A DNA stretch of 64,000 bases, from positions 46,440 to 110,439 of the forward strand of contig CAZYUA010000011.1 in the NCBI GenBank assembly GCA_964650525.1, in the 5' to 3' direction. Under the pieces are notes generated by a model. It saw only the letters and a list, made by a program, of their open reading frames with translations, ran no database searches and was not told the DNA's origin. A program made the translations under genes and the position numbers. Shown in pieces: positions 1-8,847 of the stretch (positions are counted from its first letter, which is position 1; each line of letters starts with the position of its first letter). This stretch comes from UBA1413 sp964650525. GTDB lineage: Bacteria; Bacteroidota; Bacteroidia; Bacteroidales; Prolixibacteraceae.

Positions 1-1334
1 GAACGATCGTAAAAGGTAATTTTTCCCTTATCGTTTATGTATTCGTCGACATAAGGTTGTCCCGCCACCAGTTTTATCCTGGGGTCCACCCGTTCCGGGT
101 TGTTTTTCAGTTCGAGACATCTCTGCCGGTAGTCCGGATCCTGGGTCCGGTAAGGGTAGTTGTCGACAGCACGGGGTTTAGATGCAGTGAAAGCGGGATT
201 AAAAGTCCTTCTCGGCACCGTATCGCCGCCGATACCGGTAAAACCAAATCGCCGGATGTTGGCATCGTGGATAAAATTGTTTCCCCACTCACTGCTCTTC
301 TTTGAGGTGATCACGTCGCGTTCGCGGGTTAAAGGATTCACGACCCCCTCAACTCCCGGTCTGAAGCGGATGTCGAGATCCAAGTACCAGGGTGCCATCA
401 CCATGGGCATTCCGCTGCCAGTGGTATACCCTGCCCATGGACCACTCTGGTTCCAGTTGATGGTCATACTCAATTCATACAGCGATTCAGAATTGAATTC
501 GTTGGCAGGATTTCCGTAAAACATATCGCTGTACACATCAGGCGGGGCCAGTTTTTTCCCGCTGTTCTGGATGATGTTCTCCATCAGGGATTTGGCTTTA
601 GCCTTATTTTCAGGAAAAATGGTGAGCGATTGCATGTATACTTTTGCGAGCAGTCCTTTTGCTGCCCATTCTGAAGCCCGGTATTTGTCGTGGTGACCGG
701 CCAGCAGGGGAAGGGCAGCCTCAAGGTCTTTGATCACAAAAGCCCAGGTATCGGCCACCGTGGCTCTTGCCCGCTTCATTCCTTCAAGGTCAGCAGCTAC
801 CTTGTTGAAAAGCGGAAATCCCCAGCCATCAGGAGCCATCTCAAAAAAGAGCTGACCATGCCAGTAAGCCAGGGCACGGTTAAACATCGCCTGTCCCCGC
901 ATATAGTCAAGTTGCGGCTCTTCGCCGGCTGAGGAATGTTCATCCCGGTAATTTTCGATGGCTTCCAGGGCCGTGGTGGACAGGTTCGCCCATTTGCAGA
1001 TGTCCACATACATCTGGGTAGTGTAACGGCTGTTGATATCGGTGTAATTGTCCATGCTGGTGCCCCGTTCATCGTACGATCCGTACGTATCCGTGGTATG
1101 GTCGTAGAGGTATATTCCCATCGGGAACCAATAGAAGGCGTACATTCCCGTTCCGTAAGGGCCGGCATAGGAGGAGGTAAGGACAAGGTCGACCTGCTCC
1201 AGTGTGGCAGGGAAATTATCAGGCGAGAGGGTTTGCTTATTTGTCAGGTCGAAAAAGCCGGAACATCCGGCCAGCGACACTCCTAAAACAGCAATAGTCT
1301 TGACCTTAGTGAAGTTCATCAGGATTCTTTGCAT
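1..1334 (-). CDS. SusD/RagB family glycan-binding outer-membrane lipoprotein (3' end beyond window)
   Basis: SusD-like surface lipoproteins bind glycans and lid the SusC channel at the outer membrane. The reading frame starts at the ATG at 1334-1332 and stays open to the left edge, so about 444 residues of the N-terminal part are visible and the C-terminus is missing. A lipoprotein leader is visible: a short basic start, a hydrophobic run and the lipobox LAGC followed by SGFFD. The next residues (TNKQTLSPDNF) and the later MRGQAMFNRALAYW-like helical segments are typical of the TPR-like SusD fold. It lies 14 nt after susC on the same strand, the standard SusC-SusD order. Family confidence is high; the glycan cannot be read from SusD itself, but the neighbouring GH87-like enzyme suggests an alpha-glucan. 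Confidence 0.92.
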   Translation of the reverse strand, partial: MQRILMNFTKVKTIAVLGVSLAGCSGFFDLTNKQTLSPDNFPATLEQVDLVLTSSYAGPYGTGMYAFYWFPMGIYLYDHTTDTYGSYDERGTSMDNYTDINSRYTTQMYVDICKWANLSTTALEAIENYRDEHSSAGEEPQLDYMRGQAMFNRALAYWHGQLFFEMAPDGWGFPLFNKVAADLEGMKRARATVADTWAFVIKDLEAALPLLAGHHDKYRASEWAAKGLLAKVYMQSLTIFPENKAKAKSLMENIIQNSGKKLAPPDVYSDMFYGNPANEFNSESLYELSMTINWNQSGPWAGYTTGSGMPMVMAPWYLDLDIRFRPGVEGVVNPLTRERDVITSKKSSEWGNNFIHDANIRRFGFTGIGGDTVPRRTFNPAFTASKPRAVDNYPYRTQDPDYRQRCLELKNNPERVDPRIKLVAGQPYVDEYINDKGKITFYDR

Positions 1335-1348
1335 AGCATGTGATCTGG

Positions 1349-4300
1349 TTAAAAAGTCAGGTCGATGCCAAACGAAACAAGACGCGAGGGCAGATATCTG
1401 TTCTGATGGTCTATCCCCCGCATCAGCACTCCGCCACCGATTTCAGGATCAATTCCTGAATAGCCGGTCATGGTGAAAACATTCTGGATGCTGGTGTACA
1501 GCCGGGCGTTCTGATCGGCAAACAGGCGGGTTACATTTTTTGGCAGTGTGTACCCGAAGGAAAGGTTCTTCAGTTTCAAGTAGTCCCCTTTTTCAACCAG
1601 ATAACCCGAAACTGTTGAATAATTCTTATTGGCAGCCCCATCGCCAATAAATGAACCGTTGCTGCCGAGATAACCCACACGCGGGGAAGATGTGATGGTG
1701 GTATTGTCTTTTCCGAAACAGGATGTTTTGAAAATATCGGCGGTGGTATTATCGGAACTGAACATCTGGGTATAGGGTTTCACCAGGTTCATGATGTCGA
1801 ACCCGAAAGCTCCCTGAAATACAGCGTTCAAGTCAAATCCCCGGTATTCCATGTTCAGGTTTAACCCCAGAGAGACAACGGGCCACGGGTTACCGATAAA
1901 CCGGCGCGACAGGGGGGTAACACGACCTTGTGCGTTGTGGTCAAAAATCAGATCGCCGATGCCGGTCTGTTCTTTCTGGTAAAAAATTCCTATGGGTTGT
2001 CCATCCAGGTTCAGGGGCTGACCGGTCACCGGATCGAAGCGGGTATGAGTTGGATTTTGATCCCTCCATGCATCCAGCGCGGACTGGTTATATGCATCCA
2101 CCTGGGCCTGGTCCATAAAAATTCCCAAGACACTGTAACCGTAATACATACTCATAGGATGGCCGTCTTGTGTCCTTGTCAGGAGGTTCCAGGTATTGTT
2201 CAGTCCTTCATCTATTGGATTGGCCCCTGGTTCGTCTCCAATCTTTTTCACCAGGTTGGAATTAAACGATGCATGGGCAGAGCCTCCATATTTCAGATCT
2301 CGGACGTGGTTGGTCCAGCCGATGGTAACCTCATGACCCTGGTTCTCAACGAGTCCGGCATTGAAATAAACCGGCACCGTATTGGCTGGGTCATCGCTGC
2401 TGAAATAGTAACTCATTCCTGCAGACAGGGGCAGATCGCCCCGGTAAAGCATGTCTCTGGTCCGGCGGTTATAGAAATCGTACGTGAAAGTCAGCCGGTT
2501 TCCCAGGAGATTCAAATCTACACCCAGGTCGAGCTGGTTGACTTCCTCCCATTTCAGGTCTTCATTACCAAAAACCGCCAGCCAGTACCCCGCCTGCTGG
2601 GTCGACGTCCCATCGAACGAGTGACTGATGCCGGTGCCCGACCAGGTAGACTGGTACATAAATTGGGGGACACTCATATCGTTTCCCAAGATCCCCCAGC
2701 TGGCTCTTATTTTGGCATTGTCAAGCCAGTTGCCTGCGAGTTCCTTCATAAAATTTTCTTCACTGATCCGCCAACCAGCATTGATAGACGGGAAATACCC
2801 CCAGCGGTTTTTCCCGATGAAACGATCGGAAGCATCGGCACGGAAATTGGCAGTTAAAAGAATTTTGCCCAGGAAGCTGTAATTTACCCGTCCGAACCAG
2901 GAAAGCCGGCGTTCCTGCGGCAGATAATCCGAAGCGTCTTTGGTCGGGCCAGCCGATGCCAACGCCAAAGACTCAGCAACTGGAATCGCAAAGTTATAGG
3001 CGGTAACATCTAGGTTGTACCCGTCGGTTCTCCAGACTTCAGTCCCCGCCATGGCTTTCAGGGTGTGAGCACCTTTTACTCTCTCCCAGGTCATCACCGA
3101 ATTAAACATCAGGTTTTGAGTGGTTCCCGAAAAGGCATTCAGCCGTTGCGGACTCACCTGAACGGGACCAAAATCTTTGAATTCGGTAAACGTGTTTCCC
3201 GAAAAGGCATTCACCTCACCGGCACCGGTAACTTTCAGTTCAAGACCTGTGAAGAGTTGGGCATTCAGGAAAACCTGCATATTCAGGCTGTAGTTGTTGT
3301 CGTTAAAAACGTGGAAAGCATCTTCGAGGCCTGCAAAATTAGGGCCGCTGCCCACCTTGTCGTTTGTTGCGGCAAAATTCCCGTTTTCATCATAAACCTT
3401 TGAAACCGGCACAGTTCGAAACGGGATGGTATGGTTGTATATCGAAGAGTTGGTGGCCGGATTTGTTTTTGTGGCGCTTCCATAGAGGGACTCCCCAATG
3501 GTAAAGCGATCGTTGACTTTATATTCTATGTTGTTCCGGAACGAGTACCGGTCAGCTCTGGTATCCATATAAACCCCTTTTTCTCCCAAATACCCGCCCG
3601 ACAGGAAGAAACTGGTTTTGTCGGTTTTTGAAGCCAGGGAAAGGTTGTATTCCTGCTCCAGTCCCGGGTCAAACATCACATCCATCCAGTCGGTGTCGGG
3701 GAGGTCCCTGATGCTGGCAGCACCCAGGACATCCAGGGTACTACCCGTTCCGAAAGCATCGCGTGCACGGATCCACGCTTCCGTGTTCAGCAGTCGAATT
3801 CCGGTGGTAATGTTTCGTATACCATAACGGATGTTGGTGCTGATTGATGCTTTTTCACCCTCTTTTCCCCTTTTGGTGGTGACAAGGATGACACCTCCAG
3901 CAGCCCGTGAGCCGTAAATAGATGCCGATCCGGCATCCTTCAGAATTTCAACAGCTTCCACATCACGCATATTGAAACGAAAACCGGCATCCTGCGGCAC
4001 CCCGTCAACGATGTACAAGGGACTCATCCCATTAAGCGAACTGGCACCCCTTATGATAATGTCAGCACCGCTGCCGGGAGCCCCCTCCCCCTTCGTCACC
4101 ATGACCCCGGCCGCCATACCGCTCAATGACTCGGCAAGACTCTTCGACGAAAAATCTTTCACATCCCCGGCGCGTACAGATGAGATGGAACCCGTGAGTT
4201 CCGACCGCTTTTGGGTACCATACCCCACAACCACAACTTCATCAAGCGACCTCACATCTTCTTCCAGAAGGATGTTGTACACACCTTTCAGTGTGGTAAC

Positions 4301-4576
4301 CACTTCACGATAAGGTTTGTAACCGATGTAGGTCACATGTAGATTGCTGCCAGCAGGAACTGACAGCCGGAATTGTCCGTTCATATCAGTCACCGTCCCG
4401 GTTTTTTCCCCGCCCGGAAGAATCACAGAAACGGTTGCCCCTATGATGGTCTGGCGATGCGCATCCGATACAGTTCCCGAAATTGGCCTGATCTCCTGAC
4501 CAACACCGAATTGAAATGAGAAACAACCCAACAAAAACCAAACTGAGAAAACAACATCAACTTTAAGGATCTTCAT
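1349..4576 (-). CDS. SusC/RagA family TonB-linked outer-membrane channel
   Basis: TonB-dependent channel that imports glycan fragments across the outer membrane together with the SusD protein downstream. From the ATG at 4576 it is 1075 aa, normal for SusC. Visible in order: signal peptide ending near GVGQ, a carboxypeptidase-regulatory-like domain (ISGTVSDAHRQTIIGATV, about residues 32-110), the conserved SusC stretch LDEVVVVGYGTQKRSELTG, a plug domain with IIIRGASSLNG and PLYIVDGVPQ, then a long beta-barrel ending in an aromatic C-terminus (SFGIDLTF). A TTG seven codons upstream would extend the frame to 4597, but the internal ATG gives the better signal peptide. No Shine-Dalgarno is seen, as usual in Bacteroidota. 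It follows the 4599-5426 gene closely, so the three genes probably form one transcript. Confidence 0.95.
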   Translation of the reverse strand: MKILKVDVVFSVWFLLGCFSFQFGVGQEIRPISGTVSDAHRQTIIGATVSVILPGGEKTGTVTDMNGQFRLSVPAGSNLHVTYIGYKPYREVVTTLKGVYNILLEEDVRSLDEVVVVGYGTQKRSELTGSISSVRAGDVKDFSSKSLAESLSGMAAGVMVTKGEGAPGSGADIIIRGASSLNGMSPLYIVDGVPQDAGFRFNMRDVEAVEILKDAGSASIYGSRAAGGVILVTTKRGKEGEKASISTNIRYGIRNITTGIRLLNTEAWIRARDAFGTGSTLDVLGAASIRDLPDTDWMDVMFDPGLEQEYNLSLASKTDKTSFFLSGGYLGEKGVYMDTRADRYSFRNNIEYKVNDRFTIGESLYGSATKTNPATNSSIYNHTIPFRTVPVSKVYDENGNFAATNDKVGSGPNFAGLEDAFHVFNDNNYSLNMQVFLNAQLFTGLELKVTGAGEVNAFSGNTFTEFKDFGPVQVSPQRLNAFSGTTQNLMFNSVMTWERVKGAHTLKAMAGTEVWRTDGYNLDVTAYNFAIPVAESLALASAGPTKDASDYLPQERRLSWFGRVNYSFLGKILLTANFRADASDRFIGKNRWGYFPSINAGWRISEENFMKELAGNWLDNAKIRASWGILGNDMSVPQFMYQSTWSGTGISHSFDGTSTQQAGYWLAVFGNEDLKWEEVNQLDLGVDLNLLGNRLTFTYDFYNRRTRDMLYRGDLPLSAGMSYYFSSDDPANTVPVYFNAGLVENQGHEVTIGWTNHVRDLKYGGSAHASFNSNLVKKIGDEPGANPIDEGLNNTWNLLTRTQDGHPMSMYYGYSVLGIFMDQAQVDAYNQSALDAWRDQNPTHTRFDPVTGQPLNLDGQPIGIFYQKEQTGIGDLIFDHNAQGRVTPLSRRFIGNPWPVVSLGLNLNMEYRGFDLNAVFQGAFGFDIMNLVKPYTQMFSSDNTTADIFKTSCFGKDNTTITSSPRVGYLGSNGSFIGDGAANKNYSTVSGYLVEKGDYLKLKNLSFGYTLPKNVTRLFADQNARLYTSIQNVFTMTGYSGIDPEIGGGVLMRGIDHQNRYLPSRLVSFGIDLTF

Positions 4577-4598
4577 TGGAATGGAAAACAAGAACAAA

Positions 4599-5426
4599 TC
4601 ACTTTCTTATTTTGAAGATTTTTGTTGATTCGGAGGTCCCGTCCGCTTTAATGGCCTTCCGGACATACATGCCCCTGGAAGGTTCAAGAGAAAGCCTGGC
4701 TCCGTGAATGGTATAGAATTCAAGCCGGATTACCGGAGAATCCGGGTTTTCAATGGTCAAAGCCGATGTGGGAACCATACAGGGCAATGTGTACCCCTTC
4801 TCAGGAGTGTTGTTCGAGAAAAAGAGTCCTCCTTCGTAATCATCGCTATACAATTCAGGACTTTTTTTGGTTCCGGTATAAGGAAGGAATTTGAAAATAG
4901 CTCCTGGCCCCGGATTGATCTGGGTGGCAACGGGGACTTCCGGTGGCCACATCCACCAACCCGCTCCCGGATTGGTAGCAGTATATTCAAATCCGAATAC
5001 CTGCCCGTAAATGTACACCACCGAATCGATGCCGGTAGCTTTGGTTACATTCATCGTACTGGCCATTTGAATAACGTTCCAGGTTGCGCCATATACATTC
5101 CCGGTGATCTTTTTCAGACGGTTGGTGCCTCCGCTTACATCGCCGAAGTTAGTCCATTTGTTAATGGCCAGCGACCTTGTTGCACCGGCAGCCGTAGGCG
5201 TAGCCTTTAACCAGTTTTCAAATGGCGTGCCTGTAACATCGACCGCAAACGTGAACGTCTCGTCAGCTTCCAGATTGTTTGAAACAGCAAAGGAGCTCTT
5301 AGCACAGTCCCATTTTACGATGTAGTACCCGCCGGCATCCTTCGGATTGTTCAGGTTCTGGGCCATGGCAACTGTTCCCGGACAGGCCAGGAGTACGGCA
5401 AATAGTAAATAAGTAAAATTTCTCAT
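4599..5426 (-). CDS. Secreted protein of unknown function with a T9SS-like C-terminal tail
   Basis: 275 aa, not recognised as a named family. A clear signal peptide (MRNFTYLLFAVLLACPG, cleavage probably after MAQ) is followed by a Trp/Gly/Pro-rich, beta-looking domain (for example GWWMWPPEVP). The last ~75 residues (RLEFYTIHGARL, then RGMYVRKAI and KIFKIRK) resemble the short type IX secretion sorting domains that end secreted Bacteroidia proteins. It is the first gene before susC and susD on the same strand, with 22 nt between its stop and the susC ATG. A surface glycan-binding or substrate-presenting role is inferred from position only. Confidence 0.75.
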   Translation of the reverse strand: MRNFTYLLFAVLLACPGTVAMAQNLNNPKDAGGYYIVKWDCAKSSFAVSNNLEADETFTFAVDVTGTPFENWLKATPTAAGATRSLAINKWTNFGDVSGGTNRLKKITGNVYGATWNVIQMASTMNVTKATGIDSVVYIYGQVFGFEYTATNPGAGWWMWPPEVPVATQINPGPGAIFKFLPYTGTKKSPELYSDDYEGGLFFSNNTPEKGYTLPCMVPTSALTIENPDSPVIRLEFYTIHGARLSLEPSRGMYVRKAIKADGTSESTKIFKIRK

Positions 5427-5956
5427 AACTGAAAAAATTTGGTAGTTTTCTGATATAAAGTTACAATAATGCCAGATCCGGGAAAGGAATCAGGGCAAAA
5501 TTTTGCAATAAAAAAAGCTTGTCGGGATCATACCCCTGACAATTAATAGCATGAACCAACCGGAAAGCCGCGACCCATTTCCCGACGCAGCCGGCGTGGT
5601 ACGACGCTCTCTGTCTTAGCTTGTATGGTTAGACTGATAAGTTTGAATCTCCCCGACGAAGAGAGGACGTGGAATCCAGTTCCACAGAAGACTTGTCTGA
5701 TTTCTTGCTCGCTCAACTTGTCCGGACCAGCCCGGGACGGACACTTGCCGGTATTCCATTACCACGCTCTTGAAACGGGAGTTTCACAGTTTGACAAATG
5801 CATTTGATCATTGTCAGAGATAAAGGAAAGGTTTAAGAACCGGAGCCTGCGGGTATTACTCAAAACCCAGGATGATGAGATTCAACCATCAGGATGGATT
5901 TTGAAAGATCCAAATGAATGTGTATTTTCAGCAACCCGTAGAATGAATAATTCAGC
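5427..5956 (+). other. Divergent intergenic region between the Sus operon and the GH87-like gene
   Basis: About 530 bases with no convincing gene; a 60-codon plus-strand frame at 5625-5807 has no recognisable product and is probably chance. Both flanking genes point outward, so promoters for both should lie here. I see an inverted repeat GTGGAA-TCCAG-TTCCAC near 5670-5686 that could be a regulator site or a small hairpin. No exact TAnnTTTG box was found; TAACTTTA on the minus strand at 5456-5463 is the nearest match. Confidence 0.4.
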
Positions 5957-7936
5957 ATGAATAGAGAACAATTGTGTATATTTCTGTTTCTCTTGCTTTT
6001 GGTTTCAAAAGTATCTGCCCAAAATGTATCGTTTGCCGATGATGAACGGGAAAGAGGCTATTTCGATCGACCTTACTTACGCTACGAAGCGGAGTCAGGA
6101 AAATGCGAAACCACAGGGATTCTTTTGCCGCCCACCTTTGATCAGCGGGAATTACAATCCGAAGCATCCAATCAGTCTGCTGTTCAGTTACTTGCGAAAG
6201 ATTCCTGGATTCAGTGGACCAGCGAAAAGGCTGCAGACGGGCTGAACATCCGTTTTTCTCTCCCTGACAGTGAGGATGGCAAAGGATTGAAAGGCACTCT
6301 TTCGTTATTTGTCGACGGAAATTTCGTGGAGACCATCACCCTTGATTCATATTGGGCCTGGCAATACATTCTGAAAAGCGGTAGCAAATACCCCGACAAT
6401 CTGCCCGATCTGTCTGACAAATTTCCTCGAATGCGTTTTGATGAGACCCATTTGAAACTGGGTGTAAAAATTCCGGCTAAGGGGGTTTTCAGGCTGGTAA
6501 AGCAGGAAGACAACGATATTCCTTATACCATCGATTTTGTGGAACTGGAAGAAGTTCCACAGGCAGTGACCTTTGAGTCCATTCCAGGCGAAAATAAAAT
6601 CGCCTATACTCCGGATCAGGGAAAACTTCAGTACTTTATTACCCAAAACAGGGGGAAGACCATTTATCTGCCACCCGGAAGATATGATGTGGATGGACGG
6701 ATGATTATTTCCGGTGATGGCACCCAGCTCATCGGAGCGGGAATGTGGCACACAGAAATCTATTTCAGTGCCTCTTCTGATGACCGTAGCACTTACAACC
6801 AGCGAGGGATTGAGGCGACTTTCAACCATGTAGTCGTGGAAGGGCTTTACCTGAACACAGTGAATAACAAGCGTTATTACAACAACGACAGCCGGTACCA
6901 GGTAGGCAAAGGGTTTATGGGAAGTTTCGGCTCCCAATCGGTGATACGTCATGTATGGGTTGAGCATTTTGAATGTGGTGCCTGGATTGAAGGTGCTGAT
7001 AACCTGCAAATCCGTCACTGCCGGTTCAGAAACAACTATGCCGACGGCATCAACCTGGCCTACGGAAGTACACATTGCATCACTGAGCATTGCAGTTTCC
7101 GCAACAACGGTGATGATGACATCGCCACCTGGTCGCGGGGAGACCGTATGTGTACAAATCTGGTTTTCCGATGGTGCACATCCGAGAACAACTGGCGTGC
7201 TTCGGGCCTCGGCTTTTTCGGAGGTAAACAGAATAAAGCCTATAACATCGTCATTGCAGATCCTATGGAAGCTGGGTTCCGGGTGACCAGCGACTTTCCC
7301 GGAATGCCTTTCAGCAATGAAGGGTTCAGTGACCTGTACAATATATCGGTGTATAAGGGGGGTGTGGCCACCGGAATTCCGGGTATAGGCGGCGATTTGT
7401 GGGGTAACCGGCAGGGGGCAGTGCATGTGAACAGCAGTTCCCAATACGACTTGCAGAACATACGGATATACAACATCGATCTTTATAAGTCAAAAGATGA
7501 CGGCATATTCATCGGAAGTGGTACCAAACATATTAATAACCTGCAGTTAAAAAACATAAACATCGAGGGTACAGGAAGATACGGCATATTTTTCAGCAAT
7601 GCAAAAGGCGACGGCACCTACTGCAATATCGTTTACGCTGACATCGGGGCTTCTACCCCTTCTAACGATATTCCTGGCCTTTTCACTTTTACCGAGGATT
7701 GTTCCACTATTTCAGCCTGCATTCAAAAGGTTCCCGATCGGAAGGTAATTTCACGAAACGGGGCATTGCATATTTCTGGTAAGACCAGTTCATACGTGTC
7801 GGTCTACGACCTCTTTGGACGTGAAAAAAGCCTGACTTCTCTGGGTTCGGGACAGGCAGTAGTCACAGGATTGATTACCGGGATTTACATTGTGAGATGG
7901 GACGACGCCAAAAGCCTGAAGGTTTTTGTGCAATAA
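5957..7936 (+). CDS. Secreted right-handed beta-helix glycosidase, candidate GH87 alpha-1,3-glucanase/mycodextranase
   Basis: 659 aa with signal peptide (hydrophobic run ending VSAQ), an N-terminal carbohydrate-binding-like domain (about 40-185, starting YEAESGKCETTG with a LFVDG strand), a beta-helix core (about 215-580, many NI-type turns and CRFRNN/CSFRNN rungs) and a T9SS C-terminal domain (about 600-659, SVYDLFGRE, GIYIVRWDD). In the core an Asp in ADGIN (residue 363) is followed 23 and 24 residues later by two Asp in NGDDDI (386, 387). From memory, GH87 enzymes use three Asp with exactly this D-x22-DD spacing. The gene is divergent from susC/susD, so it likely cuts an alpha-glucan at the surface before import. 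If not GH87 it is another pectate-lyase-fold polysaccharidase. Confidence 0.8.
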   Translation: MNREQLCIFLFLLLLVSKVSAQNVSFADDERERGYFDRPYLRYEAESGKCETTGILLPPTFDQRELQSEASNQSAVQLLAKDSWIQWTSEKAADGLNIRFSLPDSEDGKGLKGTLSLFVDGNFVETITLDSYWAWQYILKSGSKYPDNLPDLSDKFPRMRFDETHLKLGVKIPAKGVFRLVKQEDNDIPYTIDFVELEEVPQAVTFESIPGENKIAYTPDQGKLQYFITQNRGKTIYLPPGRYDVDGRMIISGDGTQLIGAGMWHTEIYFSASSDDRSTYNQRGIEATFNHVVVEGLYLNTVNNKRYYNNDSRYQVGKGFMGSFGSQSVIRHVWVEHFECGAWIEGADNLQIRHCRFRNNYADGINLAYGSTHCITEHCSFRNNGDDDIATWSRGDRMCTNLVFRWCTSENNWRASGLGFFGGKQNKAYNIVIADPMEAGFRVTSDFPGMPFSNEGFSDLYNISVYKGGVATGIPGIGGDLWGNRQGAVHVNSSSQYDLQNIRIYNIDLYKSKDDGIFIGSGTKHINNLQLKNINIEGTGRYGIFFSNAKGDGTYCNIVYADIGASTPSNDIPGLFTFTEDCSTISACIQKVPDRKVISRNGALHISGKTSSYVSVYDLFGREKSLTSLGSGQAVVTGLITGIYIVRWDDAKSLKVFVQ

Positions 7937-8034
7937 TTAGAAATCCCTGTAACCATGCCGGCGGGAAGTGAAACAGTCAAGGTCTTAAGGCCCCAGACAA
8001 GGACCAAATTCTGAAATTCCTGAGAACATCAGCA

Positions 8035-8733
8035 TTAATTATCACTACCGCCACCCAGCAGGCTCACATAATACAGTAAGGTAGCCAGGGATGCCAGTGC
8101 GGCGATCACATAAGTGGAAGCCGCCCATTTCAGCGCATTGGCAGCTTTGCCATGGGTCTGGTTGTTGGTAATACCGCTGGCAGAGAGCCAGGCCAAACCC
8201 CGGGCGCTGGCATCAAATTCCACAGGCAGTGTAATGAAGGCAAACAAGGTAAAAATGGCATAACACACTACAATAATCATCAGGGCGGTCTGCATGGGAA
8301 TCAGATTTCCCAGCAAGAAGGAGCCCAGGAACAAAACCAGGAACATGATGTTCATCACCTTGGCGGTGACATTCTGTACAGGCACCAGGGAACTGCGCAA
8401 TTCGAGCCATGCATAGCCTCTGGCATGTTGCAGGGCATGCCCGGTTTCGTGGGCAGCAACAGCCGCTGCTGACACACTCCGCCCATTAAAGACTTCCGGA
8501 CTCAGGTTTACTGTTTTCTGTACCGGGTTATAATGGTCGGTCAGCTGCCCCTGGACAGAAATGACCTTTACATCGTAGCATCCATTGTCCCTGAGCATCT
8601 TGCGGGCTATCTCCGCCCCGCTCATTCCGCCGGGCAGATCAATTTTAGCATACTCCCTGAATTTTGCCTTTAACCGGTTCCCCGCCACAAGGCTGAGAAT
8701 AAAAAAAACGCCGAAAATAATCCAAAGCAACAT
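8035..8733 (-). CDS. YugP-type membrane zinc metallopeptidase
   Basis: 232 aa membrane protein with an N-terminal transmembrane helix (LLWIIFGVFFILSLVAG), the zinc site AHETGHALQHA (H95, E96, H99) and three further hydrophobic segments (about 125-145, 148-170, 205-225). This order matches the neutral zinc metallopeptidase family of Bacillus YugP (Pfam Zn_peptidase_2). Its substrate is unknown in the family. It lies 114 nt after sucB on the same strand, with an AT-rich gap that probably carries its own promoter, and it converges on the GH87-like gene. Confidence 0.9.
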   Translation of the reverse strand: MLLWIIFGVFFILSLVAGNRLKAKFREYAKIDLPGGMSGAEIARKMLRDNGCYDVKVISVQGQLTDHYNPVQKTVNLSPEVFNGRSVSAAAVAAHETGHALQHARGYAWLELRSSLVPVQNVTAKVMNIMFLVLFLGSFLLGNLIPMQTALMIIVVCYAIFTLFAFITLPVEFDASARGLAWLSASGITNNQTHGKAANALKWAASTYVIAALASLATLLYYVSLLGGGSDN

Positions 8734-8828
8734 ATTGAATCTAATTATAAATTGTAAAGTACAGATTACAAAACGTGTGCCGCTGCACTTTCATGCCATT
8801 TTGCCATAGTCCGGGTAAGCCGGCATCA

Positions 8829-8843
8829 AAGGTTATTAACCTT
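8829..8843. repeat. Perfect 7-bp palindrome after sucB
   Basis: AAGGTTATTAACCTT reads the same on both strands around a single central base. It lies 5-19 nt beyond the sucB stop and about 95 nt upstream of the YugP-type gene. There is no T-tract, so it is not a classic terminator; it could be a transcription-factor operator for the downstream gene. Confidence 0.35.
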
Positions 8844-8847
8844 ACTG

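Noticed and set aside
1928..2857. 309-codon plus-strand ORF inside susC
   Set aside because: Antisense shadow of a well-supported gene with no family features.
4577..4597. Longer susC start at a TTG
   Set aside because: The ATG at 4576 gives a normal signal peptide; TTG is rare as a start and adds nothing recognisable.
5625..5807. 60-codon ORF in the Sus intergenic region
   Set aside because: No recognisable product, composition like non-coding sequence.
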